48,515 nucleotides of DNA from a virus: the IMG/VR virus record IMGVR_UViG_3300045284_000270, positions 1 through 48,515 of that record; one strand, 5' to 3'. The notes beneath the pieces are model-generated. The model was given only the letters and a program-made list of their open reading frames with translations. It did not search any database and had not been told where the DNA came from. This document shows positions 1 through 7,800 of the stretch, in pieces; within the stretch, counting starts at the first letter, position 1, and each line of letters opens with the position of its first letter. The translations under genes were made by a program, and so were the position numbers.

Positions 1-8
1 GGCCTCAT

Positions 9-371
9 ATGGACAGAACCGTCACAAGCCGTCACACCGTCACCAGGCTCAGAACAGCAGGATCGGGCAACGAACGATGGAAGGCAGCAGGTCGCAAGGT
101 CCAGTTCAAACCTGGCAGACCTGGAACGCGGCAGTGCATCAAGCAAGCACGAACCCGCGGCCGGCAATGTCGCCAGATCGCATGCAACGGATTGAGCGTG
201 TGCTGGTGGCATGGCGGTAGATTGGTCAAAATCAAGCGTGGGATGAAACGCAGAAAGGCACGACGAAATGAGCTCTGGACCAACAAAGAAGCCACCAGCG
301 CCCACGGCAGACAGAACGAGAGCGGTCCTAATGCGGGTAAAGGACGCCATGTTGGCGCTCATGGAGGATGA
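9..371 (+). CDS. Small HGG-motif (zinc-ribbon-like) phage protein
   Basis: A 120-aa basic protein. Around residues 42-69 it has two Cys pairs ending in a Trp-His-Gly-Gly motif (CIKQAR..GRQC...ACNG..VCWWHGG), followed by a Lys/Arg-rich stretch. This is the pattern of the small HGG-containing proteins common in alphaproteobacterial phages (sequences of the type C-x-A-x-TR-x-G-x-PC...C-x-x-HGG), probably a metal-binding fold of unknown function. The ATG at 9 is the only start in frame within the window, and it lies among the CCGTCAC repeats, so residues 4-13 (VTSRHTVTRL region) are repeat-encoded. The true start could be later or, if the molecule is circular, further upstream. The 3' end overlaps the next gene by 104 nt, which is unusual; one of the two may be shorter than written. 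Confidence 0.45.
   Translation: MDRTVTSRHTVTRLRTAGSGNERWKAAGRKVQFKPGRPGTRQCIKQARTRGRQCRQIACNGLSVCWWHGGRLVKIKRGMKRRKARRNELWTNKEATSAHGRQNESGPNAGKGRHVGAHGG
19..46. repeat. CCGTCAC iteron-like cluster, left end
   Basis: Three direct CCGTCAC copies start at 19, 29 and 37 (spacing 10 then 8). The whole 28-bp block repeats at 48415-48442 at the other end of the window with two mismatches. If the molecule is circular the two blocks lie about 119 bp apart and belong to one cluster; see the right-end entry. Confidence 0.75.
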
Positions 372-540
372 GGAGGCGGCGCCGACCGCGCGCGCGACCG
401 CGGCGCGGGCCCTCGCCCTGATCGAGCGGGACGCACCGGACACGTCGGCCGGCATCGCCACGCCGCTCGACCGCGCGACGATCCCGGAGATCGACGCGAT
501 GATTGCAACGGAATTGCAACGGCGGGCCGAGGAGGGGTGA
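268..540 (+). CDS. Hypothetical protein, Ala-rich helical
   Basis: A 90-aa acidic, Ala/Arg-rich protein, predicted mostly helical (residues 19-53, KDAMLALMEDEE...ARALALIERD). The start at 268 is preceded by AAAGG at suitable distance; in-frame ATGs at 331 and 349 are alternatives that would shorten the long overlap with the upstream gene. Helical small proteins of this kind include small terminase subunits, but terL lies 19 kb away, so I do not assign that function. The last codons (IATELQRR) fall on a tandem ATTGCAACGGA repeat that also occurs in the integrase gene, which encodes IATELQRS there. Confidence 0.5.
   Translation: MSSGPTKKPPAPTADRTRAVLMRVKDAMLALMEDEEAAPTARATAARALALIERDAPDTSAGIATPLDRATIPEIDAMIATELQRRAEEG
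501..522. repeat. Tandem ATTGCAACGGA 11-mers, copy 1
   Basis: Two copies of ATTGCAACGG with an 11-bp period. The same 22-bp unit occurs on the other strand at 40565-40586 inside the integrase 3' end with one mismatch, and a relative lies at 40354-40377 just upstream of the excisionase start. The 11-bp period places both copies on nearly the same DNA face, as expected of a protein-binding site. Confidence 0.6.
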
Positions 541-822
541 GATGTCGCTGTGCTGCAGCGCTATCCTCGATCTATGTCAGGATCGTGCGAGGAAGATGAT
601 GCCGCGCGCCAAGGTAGATGACCCATCGGCATGCAACACTGACGATGCGGCACCCTGGCCCCTGCCCCAACGGAAATCCGCCCCCTGGCACCCCCCGCGC
701 CGGCCGCGGAAACGGGCGCAAGGCACCCCCACAAGTTTTTCATCCTGGCGTTTTCTGTCCCATCAATCTGGCGGTGCTCGTACGAGCGTCGCCAACTTTT
801 CACCCCAGCAACGGAGACTGAC
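541..822. other. 282-bp gap without a convincing gene
   Basis: No frame here has a good start, coding character and Shine-Dalgarno together. The middle (about 640-735) is C-rich. The region ends with a clear ribosome-binding site (GGAGA, about 8 nt before the ATG at 823) for the anti-CBASS-like gene. Probably leader or regulatory sequence. Confidence 0.4.
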
Positions 823-1044
823 ATGAGCCTTGGCGAGGATCGCGTGCGAGTGAAGTTCAACCCGTCTGACGACACGATTGTGTCGGAGATCAAGCAGATG
901 TCGGCGCGTTTGATTGATGCGTGTCATGCGATGGCTGATCGGACGGACGACCCGGAGATCAAGCGCTGTCTTTCGCTTGCGATGACGCATTTTGAGGACG
1001 CGGCGATGTGGGCTGTGAAGGCGGCGACGGCGCCGAAGGACTGA
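823..1044 (+). CDS. acb2: Acb2/Tad1-family anti-CBASS cyclic-nucleotide sponge
   Basis: A 73-aa protein with the hallmarks of the Acb2/Tad1 hairpin family: an N-terminal RVRVKFNPS segment (residues 7-15), a central helix with ARLIDACHAM (28-37), and the C-terminal signature LAMTHFEDAAMWAVKAAT (52-69). Known members are small phage proteins that form hexamers and sequester cyclic di- and trinucleotides made by host CBASS (and, for Tad1 relatives, Thoeris) systems, so the effector is not activated. Length is typical. A good GGAGA ribosome-binding site precedes the ATG and the gene stands alone after a 280-bp gap, consistent with independent early expression. The family call is by recognition of the signature; ligand range cannot be read from the sequence. 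Confidence 0.82.
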   Translation: MSLGEDRVRVKFNPSDDTIVSEIKQMSARLIDACHAMADRTDDPEIKRCLSLAMTHFEDAAMWAVKAATAPKD

Positions 1045-1177
1045 GCTCGGTGATGCGGGGTACTCTCTCGGGCAGCGCGCGGCTCGGGCTGAAAGGTGGC
1101 CTGCGGTCTGCATCACCAGTCGGATCATAACGTTCAAGGCCACCGTCGCGCGCATACTTTTTCGGCTTTGTCAGCCG

Positions 1178-1208
1178 GAGTTAGCCGCAATTAGCTGGAG
1201 TTAGCTAA
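1178..1208. repeat. Three TTAGC repeats phased at 10 bp
   Basis: TTAGC occurs at 1181, 1191 and 1201, twice as GGAGTTAGC, and the last is part of the palindrome TTAGCTAA. They lie 20-40 bp upstream of the ATG at 1223. Exact 10-bp phasing suggests cooperative protein binding on one DNA face, as for an operator; no binding protein can be named. Confidence 0.4.
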
Positions 1209-1222
1209 ACCGTTGGTGGGAC

Positions 1223-1786
1223 ATGGCAATTACACCTGAGGCGTTCCAGGCCCTGCAAGCGCTGCATGACGGTGCGCGCTACAACATCATGCACACGGTT
1301 GCGCGCGAGCTCATTGATGCGGGCCTGGCCCACGCCGGCTTTGGCATATTGGAGATCACGGAGGCTGGCCGCATCTGGGTTCGCCGCGGTGTTCAGCCTG
1401 TGGCTACGCGGTCCTACATTGTTGACGACGTGAATGTTGCGAACCTGGAGCAGGTTGAGCGGCTGGACCTCGCCTCGCAGGCGACGAATGTTAACAGCCC
1501 CCCGACGTCATCGGCGCCGCTGCAGCGTGACGACAGCGCGCAGTCTGGCTGGCACCCGCCTCTTGTGCTGCCGCCCGAGGCGCCGATGGACGAGACGTCG
1601 AGCTACATCGTGCACCAAGCCAAGGAGCACCTCCCACCTGCGCCGATGACCGACACCACGCTCGCCTGGAGCCGCGATCGCGCCGTCAGAGCCGCGGGTG
1701 CCGCCTCAGGGCAGACGGATCACTGGCCGCCGCCAAATTGGCTGACCACCTTCATGGACGCTTACGAGCATGCCGGCGAACAATGA
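1223..1786 (+). CDS. Hypothetical protein with N-terminal winged-helix-like segment
   Basis: 187 aa. Residues 1-55 (FQALQALHDGARY...ARELIDAGLAHA..ILEITEAGR) look like the short winged-helix module common in phage proteins of unknown role: helix, helix, then a hydrophobic strand ending in TEAGR. The remainder is low-complexity, Pro/Ser/Ala-rich, with a hydrophilic C-terminus. No enzyme motif is visible. Only a weak GGTGGG site precedes the ATG, but the frame is open with strong codon bias and the stop overlaps the next gene by 17 nt. The TTAGC repeats just upstream may control it. Confidence 0.6.
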   Translation: MAITPEAFQALQALHDGARYNIMHTVARELIDAGLAHAGFGILEITEAGRIWVRRGVQPVATRSYIVDDVNVANLEQVERLDLASQATNVNSPPTSSAPLQRDDSAQSGWHPPLVLPPEAPMDETSSYIVHQAKEHLPPAPMTDTTLAWSRDRAVRAAGAASGQTDHWPPPNWLTTFMDAYEHAGEQ

Positions 1787-2030
1787 GACGGGGCCTCTCC
1801 TTTCGCGCGCCGCCGCAATGCGCGCCTACGACAAGCTCCCCAAGACGCTTCGCGCCGAGATCGCGAACGCGGATCGCAATTGGTCGCCGCAGTACTTTGT
1901 CGAGGCCTACGAGCTCGGCGAGCGCTGTGGCACGCTCATCCGCACCATCCGCGAGGACCAGGCGACGTCGCGTGCGAAGACTTACCGGTACTACGAATTG
2001 TACACCGACCCTGCGAGGTGGACGCGATGA
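1770..2030 (+). CDS. Hypothetical protein (possibly DUF6525-like)
   Basis: 86 aa. The core AYDKLPKTLRAEIANADRNWSP resembles the beginning of small alphaproteobacterial DUF6525 proteins (YD-x-LP-x-x-LR..NA..NW). That resemblance is my recollection of the pattern and is tentative. It overlaps the preceding gene by 17 nt and shares an ATGA stop/start with the next one (2027-2030), so the three genes from 1223 are probably cotranscribed and translationally coupled. Confidence 0.6.
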   Translation: MPANNETGPLLSRAAAMRAYDKLPKTLRAEIANADRNWSPQYFVEAYELGERCGTLIRTIREDQATSRAKTYRYYELYTDPARWTR

Positions 2031-2398
2031 AGCACATAGACACTCGGCTGTTGAACCAGGCTCGCGCCGTCAAGCTTTCGCGGGGGCGCTATGATCTGAG
2101 CAACGAGCAGATCATCCAGGTGCGCCACCTGGCGAACGCCGGCGTGCGGCTCCCTGAGATATTGGAGGCGCTCGGCTGGACCGATCGGCCGGTCAATTAC
2201 TGCCAGAAAATCCTGCGCGAGAAGTATCGGATCATTCCGAAGAGCCAGGCGCACTGTGTGCACCGTGGCGATCTGACGCCTTGGTATTGTCCGCCGAAGG
2301 AGTGGCGGCCGAAGACGAATGGCTCGAAGCTTCCGCGCTCGCGCGTCCCGATTGAGAAGAACACGATCCTGCGTTACCGGACCCGCATGAAGGTGTAG
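2027..2398 (+). CDS. Small basic helix-turn-helix protein
   Basis: 123 aa. Residues 25-52 (LSNEQIIQVRHLANAGVRLPEILEALG) fit the resolvase/terminase-type helix-turn-helix (ready-to-scan helix, turn at AGV, recognition helix EILEAL). The C-terminus is basic. The start at 2027 is set by the ATGA overlap with the upstream gene; a longer in-frame ORF from 1880 is antisense-like filler. The last 25 nt overlap the end of the convergent gene on the other strand. Likely a DNA-binding regulator. Confidence 0.6.
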   Translation: MKHIDTRLLNQARAVKLSRGRYDLSNEQIIQVRHLANAGVRLPEILEALGWTDRPVNYCQKILREKYRIIPKSQAHCVHRGDLTPWYCPPKEWRPKTNGSKLPRSRVPIEKNTILRYRTRMKV

Positions 2399-2583
2399 CG
2401 GCGCGGTCGCCTGATGGCGCGCATCACCACCCTGCCGAAGTGCCGGATCATGCCGCGTGGCCGTGCGCGGCAGACGCCGAGGCGCCTGCCGATCTCCGCA
2501 TAGCTCATCCCTTCGGCGCGCAGCAGCCAGGCGTGTTCCTGGCGGGCGAGCCAGTACTCGCGATCCTCAGCGGTGATCTTCAT
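2374..2583 (-). CDS. Small helix-turn-helix protein
   Basis: 69 aa, last gene of the minus-strand operon. Residues 23-42 (EGMSYAEIGRRLGVCRARPR) form a clear sigma-like helix-turn-helix, followed by a very basic tail. The start at 2583 forms an ATGA overlap with the stop of the upstream gene. It ends by running 25 nt into the convergent plus-strand gene. Confidence 0.6.
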   Translation of the reverse strand: MKITAEDREYWLARQEHAWLLRAEGMSYAEIGRRLGVCRARPRGMIRHFGRVVMRAIRRPRRYTFMRVR

Positions 2584-2957
2584 TTCGGCCCCACCAGGAT
2601 CACCGGCGGCATCGGGAACGCGGCGCTCCGGTGCCGCCACAGGTGCAGGCAACCGGGGTGGAAATTGACGTACTGGCTCTTCGCCGGATGGAATTGGACG
2701 ACGACCTCGTCCTCCGACCAAAACAGGTCCTTCACGAAACACATCTCGCGCCAATTTGGTGGGCGTGCCACATCGCCGATCGACACGCTGACGTGCTCCC
2801 AACCATCGGCCGGCGGATCGTCATCATCGCCGCGGCTTCCGATGATCCTCAACAGCCGCCCGTTCGGGCCCATCACCTCGAACATGCCGTAGGCACCCCA
2901 TCGGGGGTCCCCCTTCTTGCGACCAGCTTCCAACTTTTCCGGCAGCGTCTTCCTCAT
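2580..2957 (-). CDS. DUF7694-like protein
   Basis: 125 aa. The middle and end (WEHVSVS...PNWREMCFVKDLFW.EDEVVVQFHP..SQYVN.HPGCLHLW) match a small protein widespread in phages and annotated as DUF7694, with conserved MCFVKDLFW, FHP, YVN and CLHLW segments. Function is unknown. Stop and start overlap its neighbours by ATGA on both sides, showing translational coupling. Confidence 0.75.
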   Translation of the reverse strand: MRKTLPEKLEAGRKKGDPRWGAYGMFEVMGPNGRLLRIIGSRGDDDDPPADGWEHVSVSIGDVARPPNWREMCFVKDLFWSEDEVVVQFHPAKSQYVNFHPGCLHLWRHRSAAFPMPPVILVGPK

Positions 2958-3157
2958 CGGTGTTGGTCCTTGATGGCTTCGCGGGTGTCATCGAGGGTGA
3001 AGGGCTCGATGATTTCGTAGAAGGTCATGCCGTGGACACGATCGACGACCCGCAGCATGTCGAGTTTGTGCAGGCGTTTGGCGCAATCGGTGCAGGTGAG
3101 GCGCGGCTTTCCGTCGAGCATGAGGAAGGTGATTTCGATCTTCTCGTTGTCGTTCAT
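2954..3157 (-). CDS. Small hypothetical protein with Cys pair
   Basis: 67 aa with a CTDC motif (about residues 22-25) that could bind metal or form a disulfide, followed by a short helix (AKRLHKLDML). GGAG six nt before the ATG supports the start. It is coupled by ATGA overlap to the DUF7694 gene. I do not recognise a family. Confidence 0.6.
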   Translation of the reverse strand: MNDNEKIEITFLMLDGKPRLTCTDCAKRLHKLDMLRVVDRVHGMTFYEIIEPFTLDDTREAIKDQHR

Positions 3158-3214
3158 GCTATGCTCCGTCTGTTACCGGCACAGGAGCCGGCTTTGCCTA
3201 ATACCCCGTGACTT

Positions 3215-3240
3215 AGCCCCGCCTCCGCGGGGCTATTTTC
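3215..3240 (+). terminator. Rho-independent terminator, plus orientation
   Basis: Perfect 8-bp stem AGCCCCGC / GCGGGGCT (3215-3222, 3227-3234) with CTCC loop, followed by ATTTTCTC. The T-run is on the plus strand, so it would stop transcripts reading through from the early plus genes; in the minus direction it is only a hairpin inside the operon. The last 16 bases (3227-3242) recur at 3306-3321. Confidence 0.6.
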
Positions 3241-3513
3241 TCAACCGTTCACATCGTCAAGGCCGTTGGGATAGGCGCGGCGGTACAGTTCCTCATTGGA
3301 GAGGTGCGGGGCTATTTTCTCGTAGCCGAGCACGCGCCGCGCCATTGCAACCAGGTTGGTGTCGAACGTCGCCTTGGCTTCGAGCTCCTGGCAGAGCATC
3401 TCGACGGTGTCGCGCAGCATCGCGTTGCCGATGCGCAGAATGCGATTTTCCTCCATCAAGCTGGCGCGTTGATGCAGGCTGACATCGGCGATTTTTTCGG
3501 GATCGTCGCTCAT
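3241..3513 (-). CDS. Hypothetical protein with coiled-coil segment
   Basis: 90 aa. Residues 14-50 (HQRASLMEENRILRIGNAML...LCQELEAK) are predicted helical with heptad character; the C-terminus NEELYRRAYPNG is hydrophilic. The start at 3513 forms an ATGA overlap with the stop of the upstream gene, so a longer in-frame extension toward 3828 is not used. Function unknown. Confidence 0.6.
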   Translation of the reverse strand: MSDDPEKIADVSLHQRASLMEENRILRIGNAMLRDTVEMLCQELEAKATFDTNLVAMARRVLGYEKIAPHLSNEELYRRAYPNGLDDVNG

Positions 3514-3755
3514 TTGTCGGCTCCCAGTTCCTTGGCGACGGATCGCATGATTTCCTTCCAGGCGCGTGCGTGCAGCAGGGATGGCAGGGTGTCGTTGATG
3601 GATGAGATGTGTGCGGCGATGACGCGCAGGCAATTGAGGATGTCGCGGTCGAGCATCATGCGGTCGTGGAACGCGCGTTTGAGCCCCATGTTTTCCAATC
3701 GGGCGATCTGGAGTTCGGTCATCAGTGGCTTCTTGCGCTTCACCTTCTTCGGCAT
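3510..3755 (-). CDS. Small basic hypothetical protein
   Basis: 81 aa, beginning MPKKVKRKKPL and then largely helical. GGAAGG eight nt upstream of the ATG at 3755 favours this start; the ATG at 3761 would sit too close to it. It overlaps the next gene by ATGA. The basic N-terminus suggests nucleic-acid contact, but nothing specific is visible. Confidence 0.55.
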   Translation of the reverse strand: MPKKVKRKKPLMTELQIARLENMGLKRAFHDRMMLDRDILNCLRVIAAHISSINDTLPSLLHARAWKEIMRSVAKELGADK

Positions 3756-4183
3756 CTCCATGTCCTTCCCTGTTGAACTTTGCGCATGCCGTGCCTGGTG
3801 CAGACGTTGGTCTGCAGCGCGGCGACACGAAGGAGGCGGGGGCGGGCGCTTACAGTCGCCCCTACAGTTTGACGCTCGTCGCTTCGAGCGGCCCCCAGTA
3901 GTCGGGACGCCGGCGGGGCTGGGGGGCTCGATGCCGGCGCCCCGACACTGCTCGCCACCTCCTCGTGGCGAACCTCGTGGACGATCAACGGAGGTAACCT
4001 TGCTACCTCCGACCACCTCAATCGGAACGAGCTCTCGACGTCAGCGCGGCGCGCGGTGATCCCTTCGGGTACGGTTATATTTTGAGTTATATTTTTCGGC
4101 TCGATTGTAGTTGGCGCAGGCTTGGGCGTGACCACCCAGGCGAGCACCAGCGGGATCATCGCCAGGGCGAGGCTATGCTTCAT
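3740..4183 (-). CDS. Putative small exported or membrane-anchored protein
   Basis: 147 aa if the frame is used to its stop. The first 18 residues (MKHSLALAMIPLVLAWVV) are a signal peptide or signal anchor, followed by a Thr/Asn-rich stretch. The distal half is basic and of poor coding quality, so the functional product may be mostly the N-terminal 50 residues. The start at 4183 is fixed by an ATGA overlap with the upstream gene, and the end overlaps the next gene slightly. Confidence 0.45.
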   Translation of the reverse strand: MKHSLALAMIPLVLAWVVTPKPAPTTIEPKNITQNITVPEGITARRADVESSFRLRWSEVARLPPLIVHEVRHEEVASSVGAPASSPPAPPASRLLGAARSDERQTVGATVSARPRLLRVAALQTNVCTRHGMRKVQQGRTWRCRRR

Positions 4184-4521
4184 GTGTCCATGCCCAGGCG
4201 CAGACCGTGGGCGGCGAGCACGCGCTTGATGCTTTCCACGGTACTGCGTCCGACATTGTGTGCGCGCAGTAGCTCGGCTTCGGTCAACCCCACCAGGTCG
4301 CGCACGGTTTTGACGGGGACGTCGACCAACTCGCCCTCTCCGATCTTCCAGCATTTGAGGTGGTGGACGCGCGCGGTGATGAGGGGACCGAAGTCTATTT
4401 CGCGCAGCGGCGTGTCGAGGAAGGCGTCATCGATTATCGGCTCCTGCTTACCTCTGAGCCGTTCGATCTCGGCGATGGCTTCGCGGGTTGTTGCGCGCAG
4501 GCGTTCGATGATGTCGGTCAT
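4180..4521 (-). CDS. RNA polymerase alpha C-terminal-domain-like protein
   Basis: 113 aa. Residues 39-111 resemble the RpoA C-terminal domain: LREIDFGPLITARVHHLKCWKI, a short insertion, then TVRDLVGLTEAELLRAHNVG, GRSTVESIKRVLAAHG and LRLGM. In RpoA the equivalent segments are the DNA- and activator-contacting helix, then DLV..TE.ELL...N.G, the helix-hairpin-helix region, and GL.LGM. Residues 1-27 are a charged helix unlike RpoA; the alpha N-terminal dimerisation domain is absent. A free alpha-CTD could compete for activators, bind UP elements or redirect host polymerase (inference). It is the second gene of the minus operon, coupled at both ends by ATGA overlaps, directly downstream of a strong promoter, which fits early expression. 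Confidence 0.72.
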   Translation of the reverse strand: MTDIIERLRATTREAIAEIERLRGKQEPIIDDAFLDTPLREIDFGPLITARVHHLKCWKIGEGELVDVPVKTVRDLVGLTEAELLRAHNVGRSTVESIKRVLAAHGLRLGMDT

Positions 4522-4748
4522 TTGAACGTCACCCCTTTGCCGTGCCGCCACTCGAAGCAGGTGCAATCCATGTTGTCGGTGATGATGATCCTGGCGACCA
4601 TGCCGTTCCGGCCGCCGACGCTGTCGCTCAGGTGTTTTGCGAGCAGCACGGCGTGCTCGGCGTCGAGGTCTTCACCCTCGTGCGTCGAGTAGCCGTCTTT
4701 GTCGAACCAATAGACTGAGAAGCGCTCGGGCTCCCGATCACTGTTCAA
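4518..4748 (-). CDS. First gene of minus operon, hypothetical; TTG start
   Basis: 76 aa from a TTG at 4748. The start is chosen because AGGGAGGTGG lies six nt upstream of the TTG and because the operon promoter's predicted start point (about 4769) lies downstream of the alternative GTG at 4790. The product is acidic and mixed alpha/beta (FSVYWFDKDGYS, then an ALA-rich helix, then VARIIITDN). No family recognised. Confidence 0.6.
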   Translation of the reverse strand: MNSDREPERFSVYWFDKDGYSTHEGEDLDAEHAVLLAKHLSDSVGGRNGMVARIIITDNMDCTCFEWRHGKGVTFK

Positions 4749-4775
4749 GGTGACCACCTCCCTGACGGACTTCAG

Positions 4776-4804
4776 ATTAGCTGAACTCACCTCTCGCTTG
4801 TCAA
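4776..4804 (-). promoter_or_regulatory. Sigma70-type promoter of the minus operon
   Basis: On the minus strand TTGACA (4804-4799) is followed after 17 bp by GCTAAT (4781-4776): a perfect -35 and a 4/6 -10 at ideal spacing. A strong Shine-Dalgarno and TTG start follow within about 30 nt. Confidence 0.6.
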
Positions 4805-4825
4805 ATCACGGATTGTGGTTATACG
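4798..4825 (+). promoter_or_regulatory. Candidate promoter for the giant fibre gene
   Basis: TTGTCA (4798-4803), 16-bp spacer, TATACG (4820-4825) on the plus strand. Its -35 box physically overlaps that of the divergent minus promoter, so the two would exclude each other. Weaker match than the minus promoter. Confidence 0.35.
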
Positions 4826-4899
4826 GTTCCCGTCGCTCGCAACGCCGCCGGCACGGCCACCCTGCACCTGGGTCCCCACAAGGTGCTCTCCATCCACAG

Positions 4900-7800
4900 A
4901 TGGCGAACCTGCGCCGCCCGACGCGCGAGTTTTCATTTTCAAATCATCAGCGACTGCAGCCGAATGCTGCCCCGCCAGGCAACGAGCTTGACGGCATGCT
5001 GCATGATTTGCGCGAGGCGATCGTCTCGACGCAGGAGGCGCTCGCCGAGCTCAGGCGGGACGACGGTCAGCTTCGCAACAACCTGGTGGGGCCGGATCAA
5101 TTAAGATCCGATCTGCGCGGCACGCTGATCGGCGATATTGCGAAGGTCACGGACGCGCTGACAAATCAGGTGCGCGATGCGATTGCTTCACAGACTATTA
5201 CAATTCATGACGTTAATCTTTTGGCGAAAGACGCCGAGGCCGCAGCAATATCCGCGCAGCAATGGCTGGCGCAGGTCAAACAAATTGAGAGCCACCTCGT
5301 CGAAGTCACGACGCGCACCGAGGTCACCAGCCAGGCGATAGCCACCACCGTCACCGACACCGAGAACTGGTACAACTACTCCAAGGCTCAAGCCGACAAC
5401 GCCATCAAGGCGAAGGAAGAGGCGCTCGCCTGGGCTGAGTTCCTGGCCGGCCCGGTGGTTTCAGGCCCCGATGCGCCGGCCTACATCTCGCAGTCGGCCT
5501 GGCCGCATGGGCTGTTCTACCAGCCGATTGACGGTGCCGGCGGGCTCGGCGGCCTGTGGTCGGCCAAGTGGTGGGCGGTTCGCGCCCAGCAAATTGTCGG
5601 CTGGATGACCTCGCTTTATCTCGGCGCCTGGGATCACCCCCCGATGCCTGGCGAGGTGAACCCCGACACCGGGCAGGTGGTGCCGAACCCGATCCCGCCA
5701 GGATCGATGTACTTCAACACCACGAACAACAAATTGTACGTGTGGACCGGCGAGATATGGGTCACGCCGTTCAGTCTCACCGGCGGCGTCACCTCCCGCT
5801 TTGCCTACAAGGCGACCGCCGGCCAGACGGTTTTTTCAGGCGTCGACCTCTTCGGCAACGAGCCCGAGACGGAGGACGACACCGAGCACGACGTTCATGT
5901 GAACGGTGTGAAGCTTTCCCGCGACTATGGCACCGGTGTCGGCGACTACACCGTCAACAACACCACCGCGACCCTCACGCTGCTCTTCCCGGTCACGGCA
6001 GACAGCATCGTCCAATGGGACATCCTGGTCAGCGCGGATGACTTGCGGCCCGGTGCTGCCGTCATTTTCAAGATTGATCCGATCCCGGTCGACGGCATCA
6101 CCATGACGTTCACGCTCACCTACATGAGCGGGACGATGTCGCCGTACATCACCAAGCCGGTCGAGCTCCTGGTGTTCGTCGACGGTGTCGCGCAGGAGCC
6201 CTACGTCGATTTCACCGCGATCAACGACACCATCACGTTCTTCTCACCCCCTGGCGCGACCTCGCGCGTGTGGATGGAATATTTCCGCTCGGGCGACCTG
6301 ACCGCGCTCGTCGCCGATGTCCCGCCAGCACCGGTGATCGTCTTGTCGGAGAACCGCGTTCCTGAGAACGCCGCCGTCAACACCACGGTCGGCACCCTCT
6401 CGATGATCAACCCACACACCGGCTCGCCGGTCTACACGCTCACCGATGACGCCGGCGGCAAGTTCAAGGTGGTCGGCAACGCGATCCAGGTCGCGGGCGC
6501 GCTCGATTTCGAGACCGCGGTCAGCCACAGCATCACCATCCAGGCGACCGGCGTCACGCCGGCCGCGGCGCCGCGCACGCTCTCGATCGTTGTCCTCGAC
6601 GTCCCCGAGGGCATCATCGGCGACATCGTCCTGGTCGGGAGCTCGGTTGCCGAGGACGCGATCATCGGCATGACCATCGGCACGCTGTCGGTGCTCAACG
6701 TCACCGGCACACCGACCTTCAGCCTGCTCAACGATGCCGGCGGCAAATTCTTCGTCTCAGGCGCCAGCCTGCGCGTGGCCGCGCCGCTGCCAGGCCCCGG
6801 CACCTACCTGATCGTGGTGGCGGTCACCGGCGTGCTGCCGGAAACCGCGGCCGAGGCCTTCGTCATCACCGTGACGCCGGCCGCGGGCGCCGGCGTGATC
6901 AACCTCACCGGCTCGTCCATCCCAGAGAGCGCAACACCTGGCACCACTGTCGGCACGCTCAACGTCACTGGCACCTCAGGCACGCCGGTCTACACCCTGG
7001 TGGAGAACCCTGGCGGCAAGTTCGCCATCAATTCCGGCAACCTCTTGCAGGTGGCCGGCACGCTCGACTTCGAGACGCAGCCCACGATCGTCATCACGGT
7101 CGCCGTCGGCGGCGTGTCGCCGCCGGCGCCGGCGAAAGAGTTCACCATCCACATCACCTACGTTGACACGCTGGCTCCGACCATCACGAGCGCCTCGACG
7201 GTCAGCAACGCCGAGAACACCGTGCTGGCGCACGCGCTCACCGCGGACGAGGCGATCTCGACCTGGGCGATCGTCGGCGGCGTGGATCAAACGCGCTTTG
7301 AGATTTCCGGCAGCACGCTGCGCTGGCTCTCCAACGGCACCAAAGACTTCGAGCTCCCGAACGACAGCGATGCCAACAACCAGTACATCGTCCAGGTCCG
7401 CGCCGCCGATCCAGCCGGCAATGTGAGCTCGACCCAGACCATCACGGTGACCGTCACCGATGTCTTCGAGGTGTCATGGGCCGACTTCGCCGGCGGCTCC
7501 AACACCAACATGACGATCTCGGACGCCAACCTGGGCCTGCGCATCGCGTCGGCCGTCAACGCAATGGCGGTCGCGAGCGCGCACTGGAAGCACACCGGCA
7601 AACGATATTTTGAGGTCAGCGTCCCGGACAGCGGCGCCAACGGCGATCACATCGGCCTGGCGATCGAGGGCGCCACCATTGCCCAGATCGGCGCGAGCGC
7701 GGACCCGGTCTACGGGTTCTTCGGGATCGGCACCGGCTCGGGCGCGTTCTTCGTCGCCGGCTACTCGAGCCTGGGCGCCAACAACCTGGGCCAGCTTGCG

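Noticed and set aside
77-220. A 47-codon frame in the left end (begins MEGSRSQGPV)
   Set aside because: It overlaps in another frame the Cys/HGG motif protein, which has a recognisable family pattern, and has no good ribosome-binding site.
268-540. Small terminase subunit
   Set aside because: Only general helical character supports it and it lies 19 kb from terL; kept as hypothetical.
503-826. Plus-strand frames in the gap before the Acb2-like gene (503-826 and 618-821)
   Set aside because: C-rich, low-quality coding composition, no Shine-Dalgarno and no motif.
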